A DNA stretch of 64,000 nt from positions 310,001 to 374,000 of the forward strand of contig JAFECE010000011.1 of the NCBI GenBank assembly GCA_018242295.1, given 5' to 3'. A program made the position numbers and the translations under genes. The DNA is from Pseudomonadota bacterium. Its GTDB lineage: Bacteria; Pseudomonadota; Alphaproteobacteria; Rhizobiales; Hyphomicrobiaceae. Numbering within the stretch: position 1 is the stretch's first letter; each line of letters begins with the position of its first letter. Below the pieces are notes generated by a model, which saw only the letters and a program-made list of their open reading frames with translations, had not been told where the DNA came from and searched no databases. Below, piece after piece: positions 10,613 through 20,262 of the stretch.

Positions 10613-10787
10613 GACGACATCCTGTGACCTTCCCCGACTGCCCGTCAGCGCCGCATGCCGGTGGCAGGAATGAGGATACGCGGCGTCAATCCGAAGACAT
10701 TGCAAAACGCCCGCTGGCGGAAATGAGAATGCCACAAACGCCAGCATGATGTCCAAACCCGCCTTACCGCCTCTTTCAAGGTCAGAC

Positions 10788-11690
10788 ATGCAACGCAAGG
10801 TCTCCGACAGGACCCCCAAGGATAGCGCCGCGCGCCTTTGGGCGCCGCTTGCGGGCTTCATCACTTGGGAAGCGGAACTCGGGGAGGCGGCCGAGGCGCG
10901 AGGTCCAGCCGCTCACTTCGCCTATGAGTTTGTCCGCTTCGGCGTCAAGCAGGCGTGGGCCTGCCTGTTCGGCGCCTCGTTGCTGGCTTTGCTGATCGCG
11001 ACGCATTTTTTCTATCCGAAGGACGCGGTGATCTCGCGCTATGATTTTTTGGTCGTCACGGCGGTGCTGATCCAAATCCTGATGGTCACGTTCAAGCTCG
11101 AAACAACCGATGAAGTGAAGGTCATTTGCATCTTTCACATCGTCGGCACGGCGATGGAAGTCTTTAAGACGTCGGTCGGGTCGTGGCTTTATCCGGAGGC
11201 CAGCCTTCTTCGTATCGGCGGTGTTCCGCTATTCACCGGGTTTATGTATGCCGCGATCGGTTCGTATATCGCCCGGTGCTGGCGGCTCTTCGATTTCCAA
11301 TTTACGTGGCATCCGCCGGTTTGGGCGCTGGGCATTTTGAGCGTGGCGATCTACGCCAACTTCTTTGGCCATCACTATGTGTGGGACGCGCGGCCGATAC
11401 TCTTTGCAGCGGCGATCATTCTCATCGGGCCGTGCACGGTCTACTACAAGATCTGGAAGGTGCACCGGCATATGCCGTTGCTGCTGGGGCTTTTTCTCGT
11501 CGCCGTTTTCATATGGCTTGCGGAGAATATCGGCACATTCACCGCGGCCTGGGCCTATCCTCACCAGCGGCACGGCTGGGAGCTTGTCGGGATCGGAAAG
11601 CTCGGATCATGGTTTCTCCTGATGCTGATTTCGTACACGCTGGTCGCGTGGCTCAACCGGCCAAAAGCGATGACCATTCAGGATAGTTAA
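10788..11690 (+). CDS. DUF817 family integral membrane protein
   Basis: Membrane protein of about 300 aa with eight or so hydrophobic segments. It matches the DUF817 family by FGVKQAWACLFGASLLAL near the start and by SWLYPEASLLRIGGVPL and FMYAAIGSYIARCWR in the middle. The function of the family is unknown. The ATG at 10788 is chosen because AAGG lies six bases upstream; ATG 10746 would add 14 residues. Residues before the first helix are hydrophilic and cytoplasmic. Confidence 0.8.
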   Translation: MQRKVSDRTPKDSAARLWAPLAGFITWEAELGEAAEARGPAAHFAYEFVRFGVKQAWACLFGASLLALLIATHFFYPKDAVISRYDFLVVTAVLIQILMVTFKLETTDEVKVICIFHIVGTAMEVFKTSVGSWLYPEASLLRIGGVPLFTGFMYAAIGSYIARCWRLFDFQFTWHPPVWALGILSVAIYANFFGHHYVWDARPILFAAAIILIGPCTVYYKIWKVHRHMPLLLGLFLVAVFIWLAENIGTFTAAWAYPHQRHGWELVGIGKLGSWFLLMLISYTLVAWLNRPKAMTIQDS

Positions 11691-11777
11691 GGACATTATT
11701 TACCGCGAATTCGGGTGGCGCCATTCGGCTTCGGCGCTTTGGCTTACAATGGGCCATTATTGCTCGGAGCGGATTCC

Positions 11778-12053
11778 ATGGCGCAATTATCCTATATCGT
11801 AACCGCTTTATTTTTTGCCGTCATTGCTGTTGCAACGAATGCCTCGGCCGCAGGTAGCGGCGCCGCAATCGATCTCGCCGCCCAGGTGCGCGGTCAAGGT
11901 TTCCCTTGCGAAAAACCGCAGAGCGCCGAAAAAAACAAAAAGGCTTCGAGGCCCAACGAAGAAGTTTGGATCCTCAAGTGCGAGAACGCGTCCTATCGGA
12001 TGACGGTCATTCCGGACATGGCGGCCAAGGTCGAAAAGCTCGGCAAGCAATAG
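11778..12053 (+). CDS. Small exported hypothetical protein (91 aa)
   Basis: Signal peptide MAQLSYIVTALFFAVIAVATNASAA, then a short mature part with two Cys (FPCEKPQ and LKCENAS) that could form a disulfide and a C-terminal AAKVEKLGKQ. ATG 11778 follows CGGAGCGG. No family name is recalled with confidence; such short periplasmic proteins are common in Hyphomicrobiales. Confidence 0.6.
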   Translation: MAQLSYIVTALFFAVIAVATNASAAGSGAAIDLAAQVRGQGFPCEKPQSAEKNKKASRPNEEVWILKCENASYRMTVIPDMAAKVEKLGKQ

Positions 12054-12181
12054 TCCGGCTGGTCCAGCGACCGGTATCTCGAACGGGTGTCACGAGCGGA
12101 ACAGCGACGGCTGAGCGGCTGGCGCATTCTTCCTCTCATCAGACCGCAGCCGGTCGGCATCCATTCGGGAGGATCACAATC

Positions 12182-12385
12182 ATGTCGGGCATCGTCGTTG
12201 CATCCGCCGCCGCAGCAATCACCACCGTTGCGACTGTCGTGGTCGCGGCTCTTCCGGATGCGCAGGCACTTCTCTCGCCGCTGACTGAAGGCGGCAACGA
12301 GTATGCGGTCACGACTGTTTCGGTCCTCGCTTCCCTTCCAATACTTGGCATCATGGCCGTGTTCGCGACGACCGCTCGCGAATAG
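12182..12385 (+). CDS. Small membrane protein (67 aa)
   Basis: Short protein consisting of two hydrophobic stretches (VVASAAAAITTVATVVVAAL and VTTVSVLASLPILGIMAVF) joined by a polar loop. A good GGGAGGA ribosome site precedes ATG 12182, which is the main reason to accept it. No function recognised. The 260 bases downstream, up to the next gene, hold nothing that I can name. Confidence 0.5.
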   Translation: MSGIVVASAAAAITTVATVVVAALPDAQALLSPLTEGGNEYAVTTVSVLASLPILGIMAVFATTARE

Positions 12386-12648
12386 CGCCGGCCGACTTTC
12401 GAATTCTTCCGCCCTCATCGCTTCCTCCCCCCAGCACCTTGCCGGCTCTTCATTGGAGTCGGCATTTTTGTTTTCGCGGCCGCTGCCTTGCGCTCAATCA
12501 GAGCATGCGAACGGCCATTCTCCTGCCTTGGTTGCTCACCAATTATCTTGAGGGAAGATGGGGGGTTACGGAGGGGAGCTTCTAACCTTTTCCATATCGT
12601 AAAAGGGTGCCACGGCGCCGGGGCGGGCCGGAGTCGACGAGTGGTCCC

Positions 12649-13458
12649 ATGTATCGCGTGGGGGTATGCGTCGTGAGATTCAAAGCATTTTTCGTTGCAG
12701 CCGGCGTTATCGTGGCGTCGACGTTTTCAACGCCGGTAACATTCGGGCCGGGCAATAGCGCGGATGCGGCCGATGCCGAGCATCTGCCCGCACCGGAAGC
12801 CGTTACGGTTCCGGAGTTCGTGCCAATCTTGAACTTCAGCCAATTTGTGCTCGCCACCGACCAATTCGGCGAAGCGAACCGCGCGCGCGCTGCAGAAATG
12901 TTGAGCGCGAAATTCTCGGCGGCTTCCGATGGACAACACGTCGAACTCAATCAAGGACCGCAGCCGACGCCCGCAATCGTCGAGAGTGCGATAAATTCTG
13001 TGGTTCCGGATCCTGCTGAAAAGCCTGCCGAAGCTTTTGTCGATCCGGTGAAGGTCGCGACGGCGATCTCGAAAGCGACGGAAACTCCGGCGGCGCCTGA
13101 AGAAGAGGAAGCTGCGAAAGAGACGGAGACGAAGTCTTCAGCCCGTGCGCGTTCGGAAAAGCGTTTCCGGCCTGCCATGGGCCTGGGCATGGCGGTCGAT
13201 CAGGACGACACGGCGATGCAGTGGTGGTTCTCTTCTGGCAAGCCAAAGAAGAAAAGCGCTGATCGATCGAAGGTTCGCCACGTCGCTGAAGCGGACGGTT
13301 CGACAAGCGGCAGTGCGCAGAACGCAGCGGCGGCCAAGGCGGGTGGCACGCCGAAAGAAGATTTTCAGATCGGCATTCCCGGACAATCGCTGGAGCCAAC
13401 GATCTCAACGTGCGCGACGAGGGAACGGACGTGCTGGGGAAAATTCTGCGGCTGCTGA
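12649..13458 (+). CDS. Hypothetical exported protein (269 aa)
   Basis: Unrecognised. The N-terminus MYRVGVCVVRFKAFFVAAGV and following hydrophobic residues look like a signal peptide or membrane anchor. The rest is mostly disordered in appearance: Ala/Pro/Glu-rich in the middle (TPAAPEEEEAAKETETK), a short folded-looking part RFRPAMGLGMAVDQDDTAMQ, and a Cys-rich end (CATRERTCWGKFCGC). A GTG seven codons later is an alternative start. It converges on the chloride transporter gene with almost no space. Confidence 0.55.
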   Translation: MYRVGVCVVRFKAFFVAAGVIVASTFSTPVTFGPGNSADAADAEHLPAPEAVTVPEFVPILNFSQFVLATDQFGEANRARAAEMLSAKFSAASDGQHVELNQGPQPTPAIVESAINSVVPDPAEKPAEAFVDPVKVATAISKATETPAAPEEEEAAKETETKSSARARSEKRFRPAMGLGMAVDQDDTAMQWWFSSGKPKKKSADRSKVRHVAEADGSTSGSAQNAAAAKAGGTPKEDFQIGIPGQSLEPTISTCATRERTCWGKFCGC

Positions 13459-13459
13459 G

Positions 13460-14821
13460 TTAGCCCGCTCGCGATGGCGAAGCCTTTTCGTGTTGCGGCT
13501 TCGGCCCGTAGGCATGAGACAGCGCATGATAGAGAGGCTGCCGGCTAATCAAACGCGATATGCCGGCGGCCAGCAGCGCAGTTGCCATCAGCGGCACCAC
13601 CATGTTGCGGTCGCTGGTCATCTCCATCACGATGACGACGGCGGTCAACGGAGCTTGGACCACGGCTGCAAAGTAGCCGACCGTCATCAGCAGCATGAGT
13701 GCGCGCGGATCGACGAACGTGATGACGGGCGTCAGCATGGAGCCGAGGCCTGAGCCGACCGCGAGCGAAGGGGAGAACAACCCACCCGGTATACCGCTCG
13801 CCGACGAGAGCATTGTTGTTATGAGTTTCGATGGGCCATACCAGAAGGGTAGCTGCTCTCCCAACAGCAGGCCTGCGCGCGTTTCGCCGTAGCCGTTTCC
13901 GGATGCATAGCCTGCGGTCGTGATGCTCAGGATCGCGACGATGAGCCCGCAGATGCCTGCGAAGACGGCGGGTTCCTTGCGGAGCGCTGCGATAAAGGAT
14001 GGCGGCCTGCGCGTGATTGTGATGAGCGATCGCGAAAAGAAGCCTCCCATCACGCCGCCGATCGCCGCGCAGATTGGGACTGCAGACCAATCCGCCGCGC
14101 GGATCATCTGAGCCGAAACTTCGCCGAAATAGGCGTAATTGCCGAGGATCAGCCAACTGACGCCGCCGGCAATCGCCACCGACGCGATGACGATATCGTT
14201 GATGCGGCCCGCGAACGATTTGGCCAGTTCTTCGATCGCAAACAGTATTCCTGCGATCGGCGCGTTGAATGCCGCGGCAATGCCTGCGGCGGACCCCGCG
14301 AGCACAAGTCCGTTGTGACGTCCGATGCCGGCAAAGCTCGCGACCGCGAACATCACCGAAGCGCCGACTTGGACGGTTGGGCCTTCGCGGCCGACGGAGG
14401 CGCCGACGACAAGCGCAAGGACCGTCATGACGATTTTCGCGGCCATCGTCTGCCAGCCGAGAAGGCTTTGGCGGTGTGCTGGGTTCGAACTCGCGCGGGC
14501 GGCGATGACCTGGGGGATGCCGCTACCGGCGGCGGCCGGGAACCAGCGTGCGGTTACATAGGCGAGCGCGACGAAGCCCAGCGGCGTCATCACAAGGGGC
14601 AGCCAATGCCATTGATTGAGTATGGCGTAATAGAGCGCTTGGGCCTTGTCGGAGAGTTCCGCGAATCCGACTGCAGCAAGGCCGACGAATATCGCACCCG
14701 AGAGAAATACGGTGCGTCGCTGCCATACGCGACGCGAGAAGCCAACATAGCGGTATCTGCGTAGCCGCAGGGCTCTGCGACCGCGAGTGTTCGTGCGTAT
14801 TGGTCCGGATGTATGCTGCAC
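13460..14821 (-). CDS. CLC-family chloride channel/antiporter
   Basis: Inner-membrane CLC protein moving chloride, possibly in exchange for protons. It shows the three filter segments in order: GSGIPQV near residue 110, GREGPTVQ near residue 155 with the gating Glu present, and SGIPGGLFSPSLAVG in the second half, plus the typical internal duplication and about ten to twelve hydrophobic helices. There is no C-terminal CBS pair, so at 453 aa it is the short bacterial type. The neighbouring mutase small-subunit gene ends 19 bases upstream of its start and has the same orientation, so read-through is possible. Confidence 0.92.
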   Translation of the reverse strand: MQHTSGPIRTNTRGRRALRLRRYRYVGFSRRVWQRRTVFLSGAIFVGLAAVGFAELSDKAQALYYAILNQWHWLPLVMTPLGFVALAYVTARWFPAAAGSGIPQVIAARASSNPAHRQSLLGWQTMAAKIVMTVLALVVGASVGREGPTVQVGASVMFAVASFAGIGRHNGLVLAGSAAGIAAAFNAPIAGILFAIEELAKSFAGRINDIVIASVAIAGGVSWLILGNYAYFGEVSAQMIRAADWSAVPICAAIGGVMGGFFSRSLITITRRPPSFIAALRKEPAVFAGICGLIVAILSITTAGYASGNGYGETRAGLLLGEQLPFWYGPSKLITTMLSSASGIPGGLFSPSLAVGSGLGSMLTPVITFVDPRALMLLMTVGYFAAVVQAPLTAVVIVMEMTSDRNMVVPLMATALLAAGISRLISRQPLYHALSHAYGPKPQHEKASPSRAG

Positions 14822-14840
14822 GAATACCGCAAGGTCCGAT

Positions 14841-16715
14841 CTAGGCGAGTTTCTGCTGCAGGCCCTTGAGGGTTGCCACGGCGTCGGCTCCCGCGAAGAG
14901 GAACTGGTCGACGCCTGCTGCTTTGAGTGCGCTTTCCTTGTCGCCCGGCCGCCCCGCCATCAGGACGAATTTGGCGCCCGCGGCTTTCAATGCTTTCGCA
15001 ACCGGTTCGGCGAGCGTCGCGTTGACGGCATCTGACGAGCAGATGCAGGCGGCATCGGCGCCGGAATTGCGGAATGCCTCGACGGCATCTTCCGGCGTTT
15101 TGTAGCCGTCGCTGACGAGCGCCGTTATGCCGCCCGCCGCGAGGTAGTTCTTCGTCCAAGTCGTGCGGACGTTGTGATCGACGATTTCGCCCATGCTGGC
15201 GAGGAAGACTTTGTAGCCGCCGTGAGCGTCGGCGGCATCGCGCAGCGCCTCGAAGGCTTCGCCGAGACGATGCGGCTTCAGCGGTGCCACTTCGATCGCG
15301 GCCTTAGTGGTTGGCGGAGATGGCACGGTCCAAGGTTCGGCGTGAACGCCGTCGTCGCCGAGCAGCGGGAAGGCGTTGACGCCTGTCAACTCCTGCCGGA
15401 CCGTCGCGATCGATTTGGCCCGTGCTTCCGCGGTCGCTGCGATCGTTTCCTGGATGTAGCCCGACTGTAGGGCCGCGAGCAGGCCGCCGCGCGCTTCGAT
15501 GTCCTGGAAGATTTCCCAGGCCTTCTTCGCGATGTCCTCGGTCAAGTTTTCGACGTACCAGGAACCGCCAGCCGGGTCGTTGACGCGGCCGAGATTGCTT
15601 TCTTCCTGACAGACGATCTGGATGTTGCGGGCGACGCGGCGTGCGAAGGCATCCGGTTTGCCGAGTGCGAACGTGAAGGGAAGAACGACGATGGCGTCGG
15701 CGCCGCCGAGGGCTGCGCCTGCGCAGGCGATGGTCGTGCGCAGGATGTTGGTCCAGGGGTCACGCTTCGCCATGATACGGTAGGACGTCGGGCAGTTCAG
15801 TGTGACGGCGGAGGCGGCGTCGCCTGCACCGGACGCATCGGCGACGCGCCAGATCAGGCGGCGGGCGGCGCGCAGTTTGGCGATCGTCGCAAACTCGTCG
15901 ATATCGGCTGCAAGCGCGACGTTGATTTTCGGAAGAGCTTTTGCGGGCGGAATTCCGCCTTGCTCGGCGGCGCGCAGATAGGCGACGAGCGCGGAGAGCA
16001 TGAAGGCGAGTTCCTGCGCCTCGCTTGCGCCGGCAACGTGCGCGACGACGCCGTCGGCGGTCATGACCTGTACGCGTGGGCTTGCCTCGGTCGCATTCAT
16101 CAGGGCGACGGCGCGGGCCAGTGCGGTGTCGACGGACTCAGAGAGACGGCCGGTCATCGCCAGCGTTCCGAGCGGATCGGCGCCGAACGAGCCCTGCCGT
16201 TCAGTTGCTTTGATTCCGCGCGCCTCCCATTCGGCATTGAGCGCCAGGGCGGCGTCGAAAAAATTCTCCTGGGCGACGAGCACGATAGGGCAAACGTCGA
16301 GCAGGACTTCGTTGAGAGCCAAGGCGAAGGCTTCTTTCGTCGGCGGCAGGCCATTGCCGCCGACCTGGAGGGCGATCGACGTGACGCCGCCGACGAGGTC
16401 TTCCAGGATCGCGGCGTTGAGGGCCTTCGGGTCCGTCTCGCTGTGGAACGTGCGGATATCCCAGCCGAGGCCATCGCGGACGGGCCTCGTCCCGCGGGTG
16501 AACGGGGCGGACCCCGGAAGCGCGTTCACCGCGCTCTGGAGGGCGTCCCCCCGGGTATAGAGCGGGTTAATCTTGATGCCGTCGGCCGTGCGGGTGACGA
16601 GCCGCTTCTCGAAATCGGCGCCCTTCAGCGCCTTATCGACCAGCCCGCGCCACTGCTCCGTGCTGGCGGCGGGAAAGTCTTCGGCGAGATGCAGTTCGGT
16701 CGTCGAGGTCGTCAT
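14841..16715 (-). CDS. scpB: Methylmalonyl-CoA mutase, small subunit
   Basis: Non-catalytic partner of the large subunit at 7747-9921. The 624 residues have the mutase barrel ([37 protein letters not shown]) and a C-terminal B12-like Rossmann domain. In that domain the cobalamin motif D-x-H-x-x-G is absent: the place reads [13 protein letters not shown]. This is normal for the small subunit, which binds no cofactor. ATG 16715 ([10 protein letters not shown]) is chosen over an upstream reading that only adds unlike residues. I use scpB loosely for the small subunit (also called mutA or mcmB). Confidence 0.93.
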   Translation of the reverse strand: MTTSTTELHLAEDFPAASTEQWRGLVDKALKGADFEKRLVTRTADGIKINPLYTRGDALQSAVNALPGSAPFTRGTRPVRDGLGWDIRTFHSETDPKALNAAILEDLVGGVTSIALQVGGNGLPPTKEAFALALNEVLLDVCPIVLVAQENFFDAALALNAEWEARGIKATERQGSFGADPLGTLAMTGRLSESVDTALARAVALMNATEASPRVQVMTADGVVAHVAGASEAQELAFMLSALVAYLRAAEQGGIPPAKALPKINVALAADIDEFATIAKLRAARRLIWRVADASGAGDAASAVTLNCPTSYRIMAKRDPWTNILRTTIACAGAALGGADAIVVLPFTFALGKPDAFARRVARNIQIVCQEESNLGRVNDPAGGSWYVENLTEDIAKKAWEIFQDIEARGGLLAALQSGYIQETIAATAEARAKSIATVRQELTGVNAFPLLGDDGVHAEPWTVPSPPTTKAAIEVAPLKPHRLGEAFEALRDAADAHGGYKVFLASMGEIVDHNVRTTWTKNYLAAGGITALVSDGYKTPEDAVEAFRNSGADAACICSSDAVNATLAEPVAKALKAAGAKFVLMAGRPGDKESALKAAGVDQFLFAGADAVATLKGLQQKLA

Positions 16716-16931
16716 ACAACTGGGCTCCCACAGGCGAGAGGGCGTTACCGGCACGCCCGCTTTCCGATATACCGCTCAGGTGGCTGGTGCGAGCGTGAAA
16801 TATTCTTGGCAGACGGCCCAATTGCCGCGCTTCGAGGCCATATCGGGCCGGTTTGCTTCAGGCCGCGGCGCATGGCATCACCGGCCTACGCGGCGCGAAA
16901 CGAGTCGAGTTCGAGGATACGTGGAGGCGAT

Positions 16932-18368
16932 ATGACTGGAACGCACGGCGCAGACCGGGCTGGCGAGCCCGTCGCCGATCCTCGCGACTACGTGCAGGAT
17001 GGGCTCATCCTCATCGGCGTCAGCAAGTCCGGCGCGGAGTTGAAGCCAGAATGTATCGAGCTTGCACTCGCCAATCGCCACGGCCTCATCACGGGTGCAA
17101 CGGGCACCGGCAAAACGGTGACGCTACAAGTTTTGGCGGAAGGATTTTCCGCGGCCGGCGTTCCCGTCTTCGCGGCCGACATCAAGGGCGATCTTTCGGG
17201 CATTGCGGAAAAGGGTAAGCCGTCGCCGAAGCTCGTCGAACGCGCCGAAGAAATCGGGCTGACGCGATACGGCAATACATCGTTTCCAACAGCCTTCTGG
17301 GACATCTTCGGCGTCGACGGACATCCCGTGCGCGCGACCGTGCAGGAGATGGGCCCGCTGCTACTTTCGCGCCTGATGGAGCTGACGGAGCCGCAAGAGG
17401 GCGTGCTGAATATCGCGTTCCGGTGGGCCGAAGATCAGCGCGCGGCGGGCGACGAGAAGATGACGATCCTCGATCTCAAGGATCTTCGGGCGGTCATCGA
17501 CGAAATGGGGCAGAAGGCTTCGACGCTCAGAAGCAAGTACGGCCATGTGGCACCGGCGACCGTCGGCGTCATTCAGCGCCGACTTCTGGTTCTCGAAGAG
17601 CAGGGCGCGGCCAAATTCTTCGGCGAGCCCGCGCTCGATATCCTGGACTTTCTCAAGGTGCAGCCGGACGGGCGAGGCGTGGTGAACGTTCTCGCCGCCG
17701 AGAAGCTGATGAACACGCCGCGCCTCTATGCGACATTCCTGCTCTGGCTGCTGACGGAGCTGTTCGAGAAGCTTCCCGAGGTTGGCGATCTCGACAAGCC
17801 CAAGCTCGTGTTCCTGTTCGACGAGGCGCATCTTCTTTTCAACGACGCGCCCAAGGCGGTGCTCGAGCAGATCGAGCGTGTGACGCGCCTCATCCGATCG
17901 AAAGGCGTCGGCGTTTATTACGTGACGCAGAGCCCGGGCGACGTGCCCGATCGCGTTTCGGCCCAGCTCGGCAATCGCATTCAGCACGCGCTTCGCGCCT
18001 TCACGCCGAAGGAGCAGAAGGCAATCCGCGCGGCGGCGCAGACGTTCCGCCCAAATCCCGAGATCGACACCGAGCGCGCCATTCAGGAGCTGAAGGTCGG
18101 CGAGGCGCTGGTCTCGCTTCTGCACGGCAAAGGCGAACCCTCGATGGTGGAGCGGACGCTGATCCGGCCGCCGATGTCGCGCGTCGGGCCACTGACGCCG
18201 GAGGAGCGGAAGGCCATCATTCAAAACGATGACGATAACCTTCGGAAATACGGGAAGGAACTGGATCGCGAATCGGCACACGAGCGGCTGCAATCGCGAA
18301 ATACGGTCGTCGGACAATTAAAGCAGAGGCTTTCATCGTTCTCGAACATCCTCCGCGGCAAGGGATGA
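16932..18368 (+). CDS. HerA-like DUF853 (YjgR-type) ATPase
   Basis: Cytoplasmic P-loop ATPase of the HerA/FtsK superfamily, DUF853 branch. It carries Walker [12 protein letters not shown] near residue 60, Walker [13 protein letters not shown] near residue 300 and the arginine-finger region THR-like [19 protein letters not shown]. The 478 aa are normal for the family. ATG 16932 has a GGAGGCG site, and any longer reading runs through the divergent mutase gene. Cellular role unproven; family members are often called DNA helicases without biochemical proof. Confidence 0.9.
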   Translation: MTGTHGADRAGEPVADPRDYVQDGLILIGVSKSGAELKPECIELALANRHGLITGATGTGKTVTLQVLAEGFSAAGVPVFAADIKGDLSGIAEKGKPSPKLVERAEEIGLTRYGNTSFPTAFWDIFGVDGHPVRATVQEMGPLLLSRLMELTEPQEGVLNIAFRWAEDQRAAGDEKMTILDLKDLRAVIDEMGQKASTLRSKYGHVAPATVGVIQRRLLVLEEQGAAKFFGEPALDILDFLKVQPDGRGVVNVLAAEKLMNTPRLYATFLLWLLTELFEKLPEVGDLDKPKLVFLFDEAHLLFNDAPKAVLEQIERVTRLIRSKGVGVYYVTQSPGDVPDRVSAQLGNRIQHALRAFTPKEQKAIRAAAQTFRPNPEIDTERAIQELKVGEALVSLLHGKGEPSMVERTLIRPPMSRVGPLTPEERKAIIQNDDDNLRKYGKELDRESAHERLQSRNTVVGQLKQRLSSFSNILRGKG

Positions 18369-18466
18369 TCGGGGGATGACGGTCCCTATCCGTTGAATGT
18401 AACGGATAAAACCATTAGCTTTTGTGAGAGAATCGCGCGGCAGCTCTTGCCGCTGAGGAGAACGAT

Positions 18467-18763
18467 ATGGGTTACTTCCGCTTCCGTAAGACGATCAGCA
18501 TTCTGCCCGGCGTTCGCATCAATCTCAGCAAGACCGGTGTCAGCGGCAGCCTCGGTGGCCATGGCGCGACGGTCAACGTCGGCAAGAACGGCGAGCAGGT
18601 CACGCTCGGCATTCCAGGCACGGGCCTCAGCTATCGCACGCCGCTGAGCACGACGCTGTTCGTCGGATTGATACTCGTCGCGATCCTCGTCGGCGTCGCT
18701 TACATCGTGTCTCCGACGATGGTGAAGGCGCTGCTGCATTGGTGGCAGCCACACTGGTTCTGA
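18467..18763 (+). CDS. DUF4236 domain membrane-anchored protein
   Basis: 98-residue protein. The first 55 residues are a DUF4236 domain (FRFRKTISILPGVRINLSKT, then GVSGSLGG and GIPGTGLSYR), followed by one strong membrane helix (TTLFVGLILVAILVGVAYIV) and a short polar end. ATG 18467 follows GAGGAG. Function of the domain is unknown. A terminator follows directly. Confidence 0.85.
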   Translation: MGYFRFRKTISILPGVRINLSKTGVSGSLGGHGATVNVGKNGEQVTLGIPGTGLSYRTPLSTTLFVGLILVAILVGVAYIVSPTMVKALLHWWQPHWF

Positions 18764-18790
18764 TCGCAACGATCAACGACTACATAATTG

Positions 18791-18825
18791 GGCGCCGGGC
18801 TAGCTGCCGGGCGCCTTTGCTTTTT
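18791..18825 (+). terminator. Rho-independent terminator after the DUF4236 gene
   Basis: Arms GGCGCCGGGC and GCCGGGCGCC (one mismatch) around TAGCT, followed by TTTGCTTTTT. It lies 28 bases after the DUF4236 stop. Confidence 0.75.
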
Positions 18826-18852
18826 GATGGCGATGACGGTGCGCGTTAGCGT

Positions 18853-20106
18853 TCAGCCGTTGCCGGGCACGGCGACGGAGGATGTCTGTTCCCTGTCGGG
18901 AGACGGCAGAACCGGAGCTTGTCCGGGGGGCGATTTCATCCAGACATTCTTGCGGCCTTCGGCAAAGCCTTCTTCATAAAGGGCCGACTGATACTTCGGA
19001 TCGTAGATCTGTTTCGTCTGCATCTTGAACGAGGGGGGCACGGCCATGAAATTGAAGTCTGCCCCGCCATCGTGTGCGATCCGATAGATCTTATAAAGCT
19101 CGCCCTGATTTTGGCTCTTGATCAACGTCGAGATCGATCGTGCGGCGATCTGCAATGTCGTCGGCTTGACGACTTCCTGGTCCGGCGTCGCCTTGCCGTT
19201 CTTGATGATGAAATAGCGGCGCAGCGGCGGGTTCGGATAAAGCGAATCGAAGGCGCTGAGCGGAGCTTCGACGGGGCTGACAAAAACTTCTCGCGTCGTG
19301 CCACCGTCGACATGCAACTCGTCGTAGTTTTGCCCACCCGCTTCGACCTCGATCTTGACGGGCGGGAAGGCTGCCGGGATGGCGGCGGACGCGAGGATGA
19401 CTTTGCGGAAAAGCTCCGTCGCTTCAGGGCTACGGTTGAGCGCGATTTCACCCATGTTCCAGACGACCGGGCGCTGGGCATCGAGATTTGTCGTCAGCAC
19501 GAGGAGGACGCGGCCGCGCTCGTATTGGGCAGCAACCCTGTCGAGGAAGCGCCGGTCGATGTATTGCGCTATCAGTCCTGCGAGCGGGGCCGTGCTCGCG
19601 AGCGCAGGTCCGCCGAACAGGCCTGAGAAGATTTCGGGCGTTACGACTTCGTCTTGCTTGTATTGGGTCCAGATGGTGTGGAGCGTATCGTCTTCCGACG
19701 GTCCGAGGAACGCGAAGGGCGCGATGATGGCCCCGGCGCTGACGCCGGTCACGACCTGGAATTCTGGACGGTCGCCACGCTTCGACCAGCCCGCAAGGAC
19801 GCCAGCGCCGAAGGCACCGTCCGATCCGCCTCCCGACAGCGCGAGCGTTTCGATGACCTTTCGGCCATCCCGCATTTTGGCGGTCTGCCCGATCGGCGGC
19901 ATGTGTGCGGTGCGGCGGCGGATTTCGGCGATGGGGTTGCGGGGCACTTCGTCCGCCCAGAAGCGAACGCCGGGCATGCCGGGGATCTCGGCGGTCTCAG
20001 CCAATTTGGCGCTGCTGATGCCGTTGCGGGGCATCGTGGCCGCGCAGCCGGACACGGCAAGCGCTGCGACCAGCATCAGCCCGACATGAAGCCTCGGCCC
20101 TGCCAC
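18853..20106 (-). CDS. Patatin-like phospholipase, lipoprotein
   Basis: Predicted outer-envelope lipoprotein with a patatin lipase domain, acting on acyl-lipids. Using GTG 20106 (site GGGGG upstream) the signal peptide ends in the lipobox LAVSGC at Cys 21; a TTG nine codons earlier is possible. The oxyanion loop GGGSDGAFGAG, the nucleophile elbow GVSAG and the catalytic Asp in VDGGTTREVF are all present, so the Ser-Asp dyad looks intact. The next gene upstream encodes another patatin-domain protein of different build. Confidence 0.88.
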   Translation of the reverse strand: MAGPRLHVGLMLVAALAVSGCAATMPRNGISSAKLAETAEIPGMPGVRFWADEVPRNPIAEIRRRTAHMPPIGQTAKMRDGRKVIETLALSGGGSDGAFGAGVLAGWSKRGDRPEFQVVTGVSAGAIIAPFAFLGPSEDDTLHTIWTQYKQDEVVTPEIFSGLFGGPALASTAPLAGLIAQYIDRRFLDRVAAQYERGRVLLVLTTNLDAQRPVVWNMGEIALNRSPEATELFRKVILASAAIPAAFPPVKIEVEAGGQNYDELHVDGGTTREVFVSPVEAPLSAFDSLYPNPPLRRYFIIKNGKATPDQEVVKPTTLQIAARSISTLIKSQNQGELYKIYRIAHDGGADFNFMAVPPSFKMQTKQIYDPKYQSALYEEGFAEGRKNVWMKSPPGQAPVLPSPDREQTSSVAVPGNG

Positions 20107-20262
20107 GCTAAACAACCCCCGACGACATCCCAAGCCCCAGATACAGCTTACGGTTTACGGCACCGTCAAGGCTGCTGCAATGCCGCGGAAGGCTCAGTCT
20201 GACCATAAAAACGCGATTCACCAAATATTTGGCGTGCCCACATGCCATGCAGGCCGGGAAAT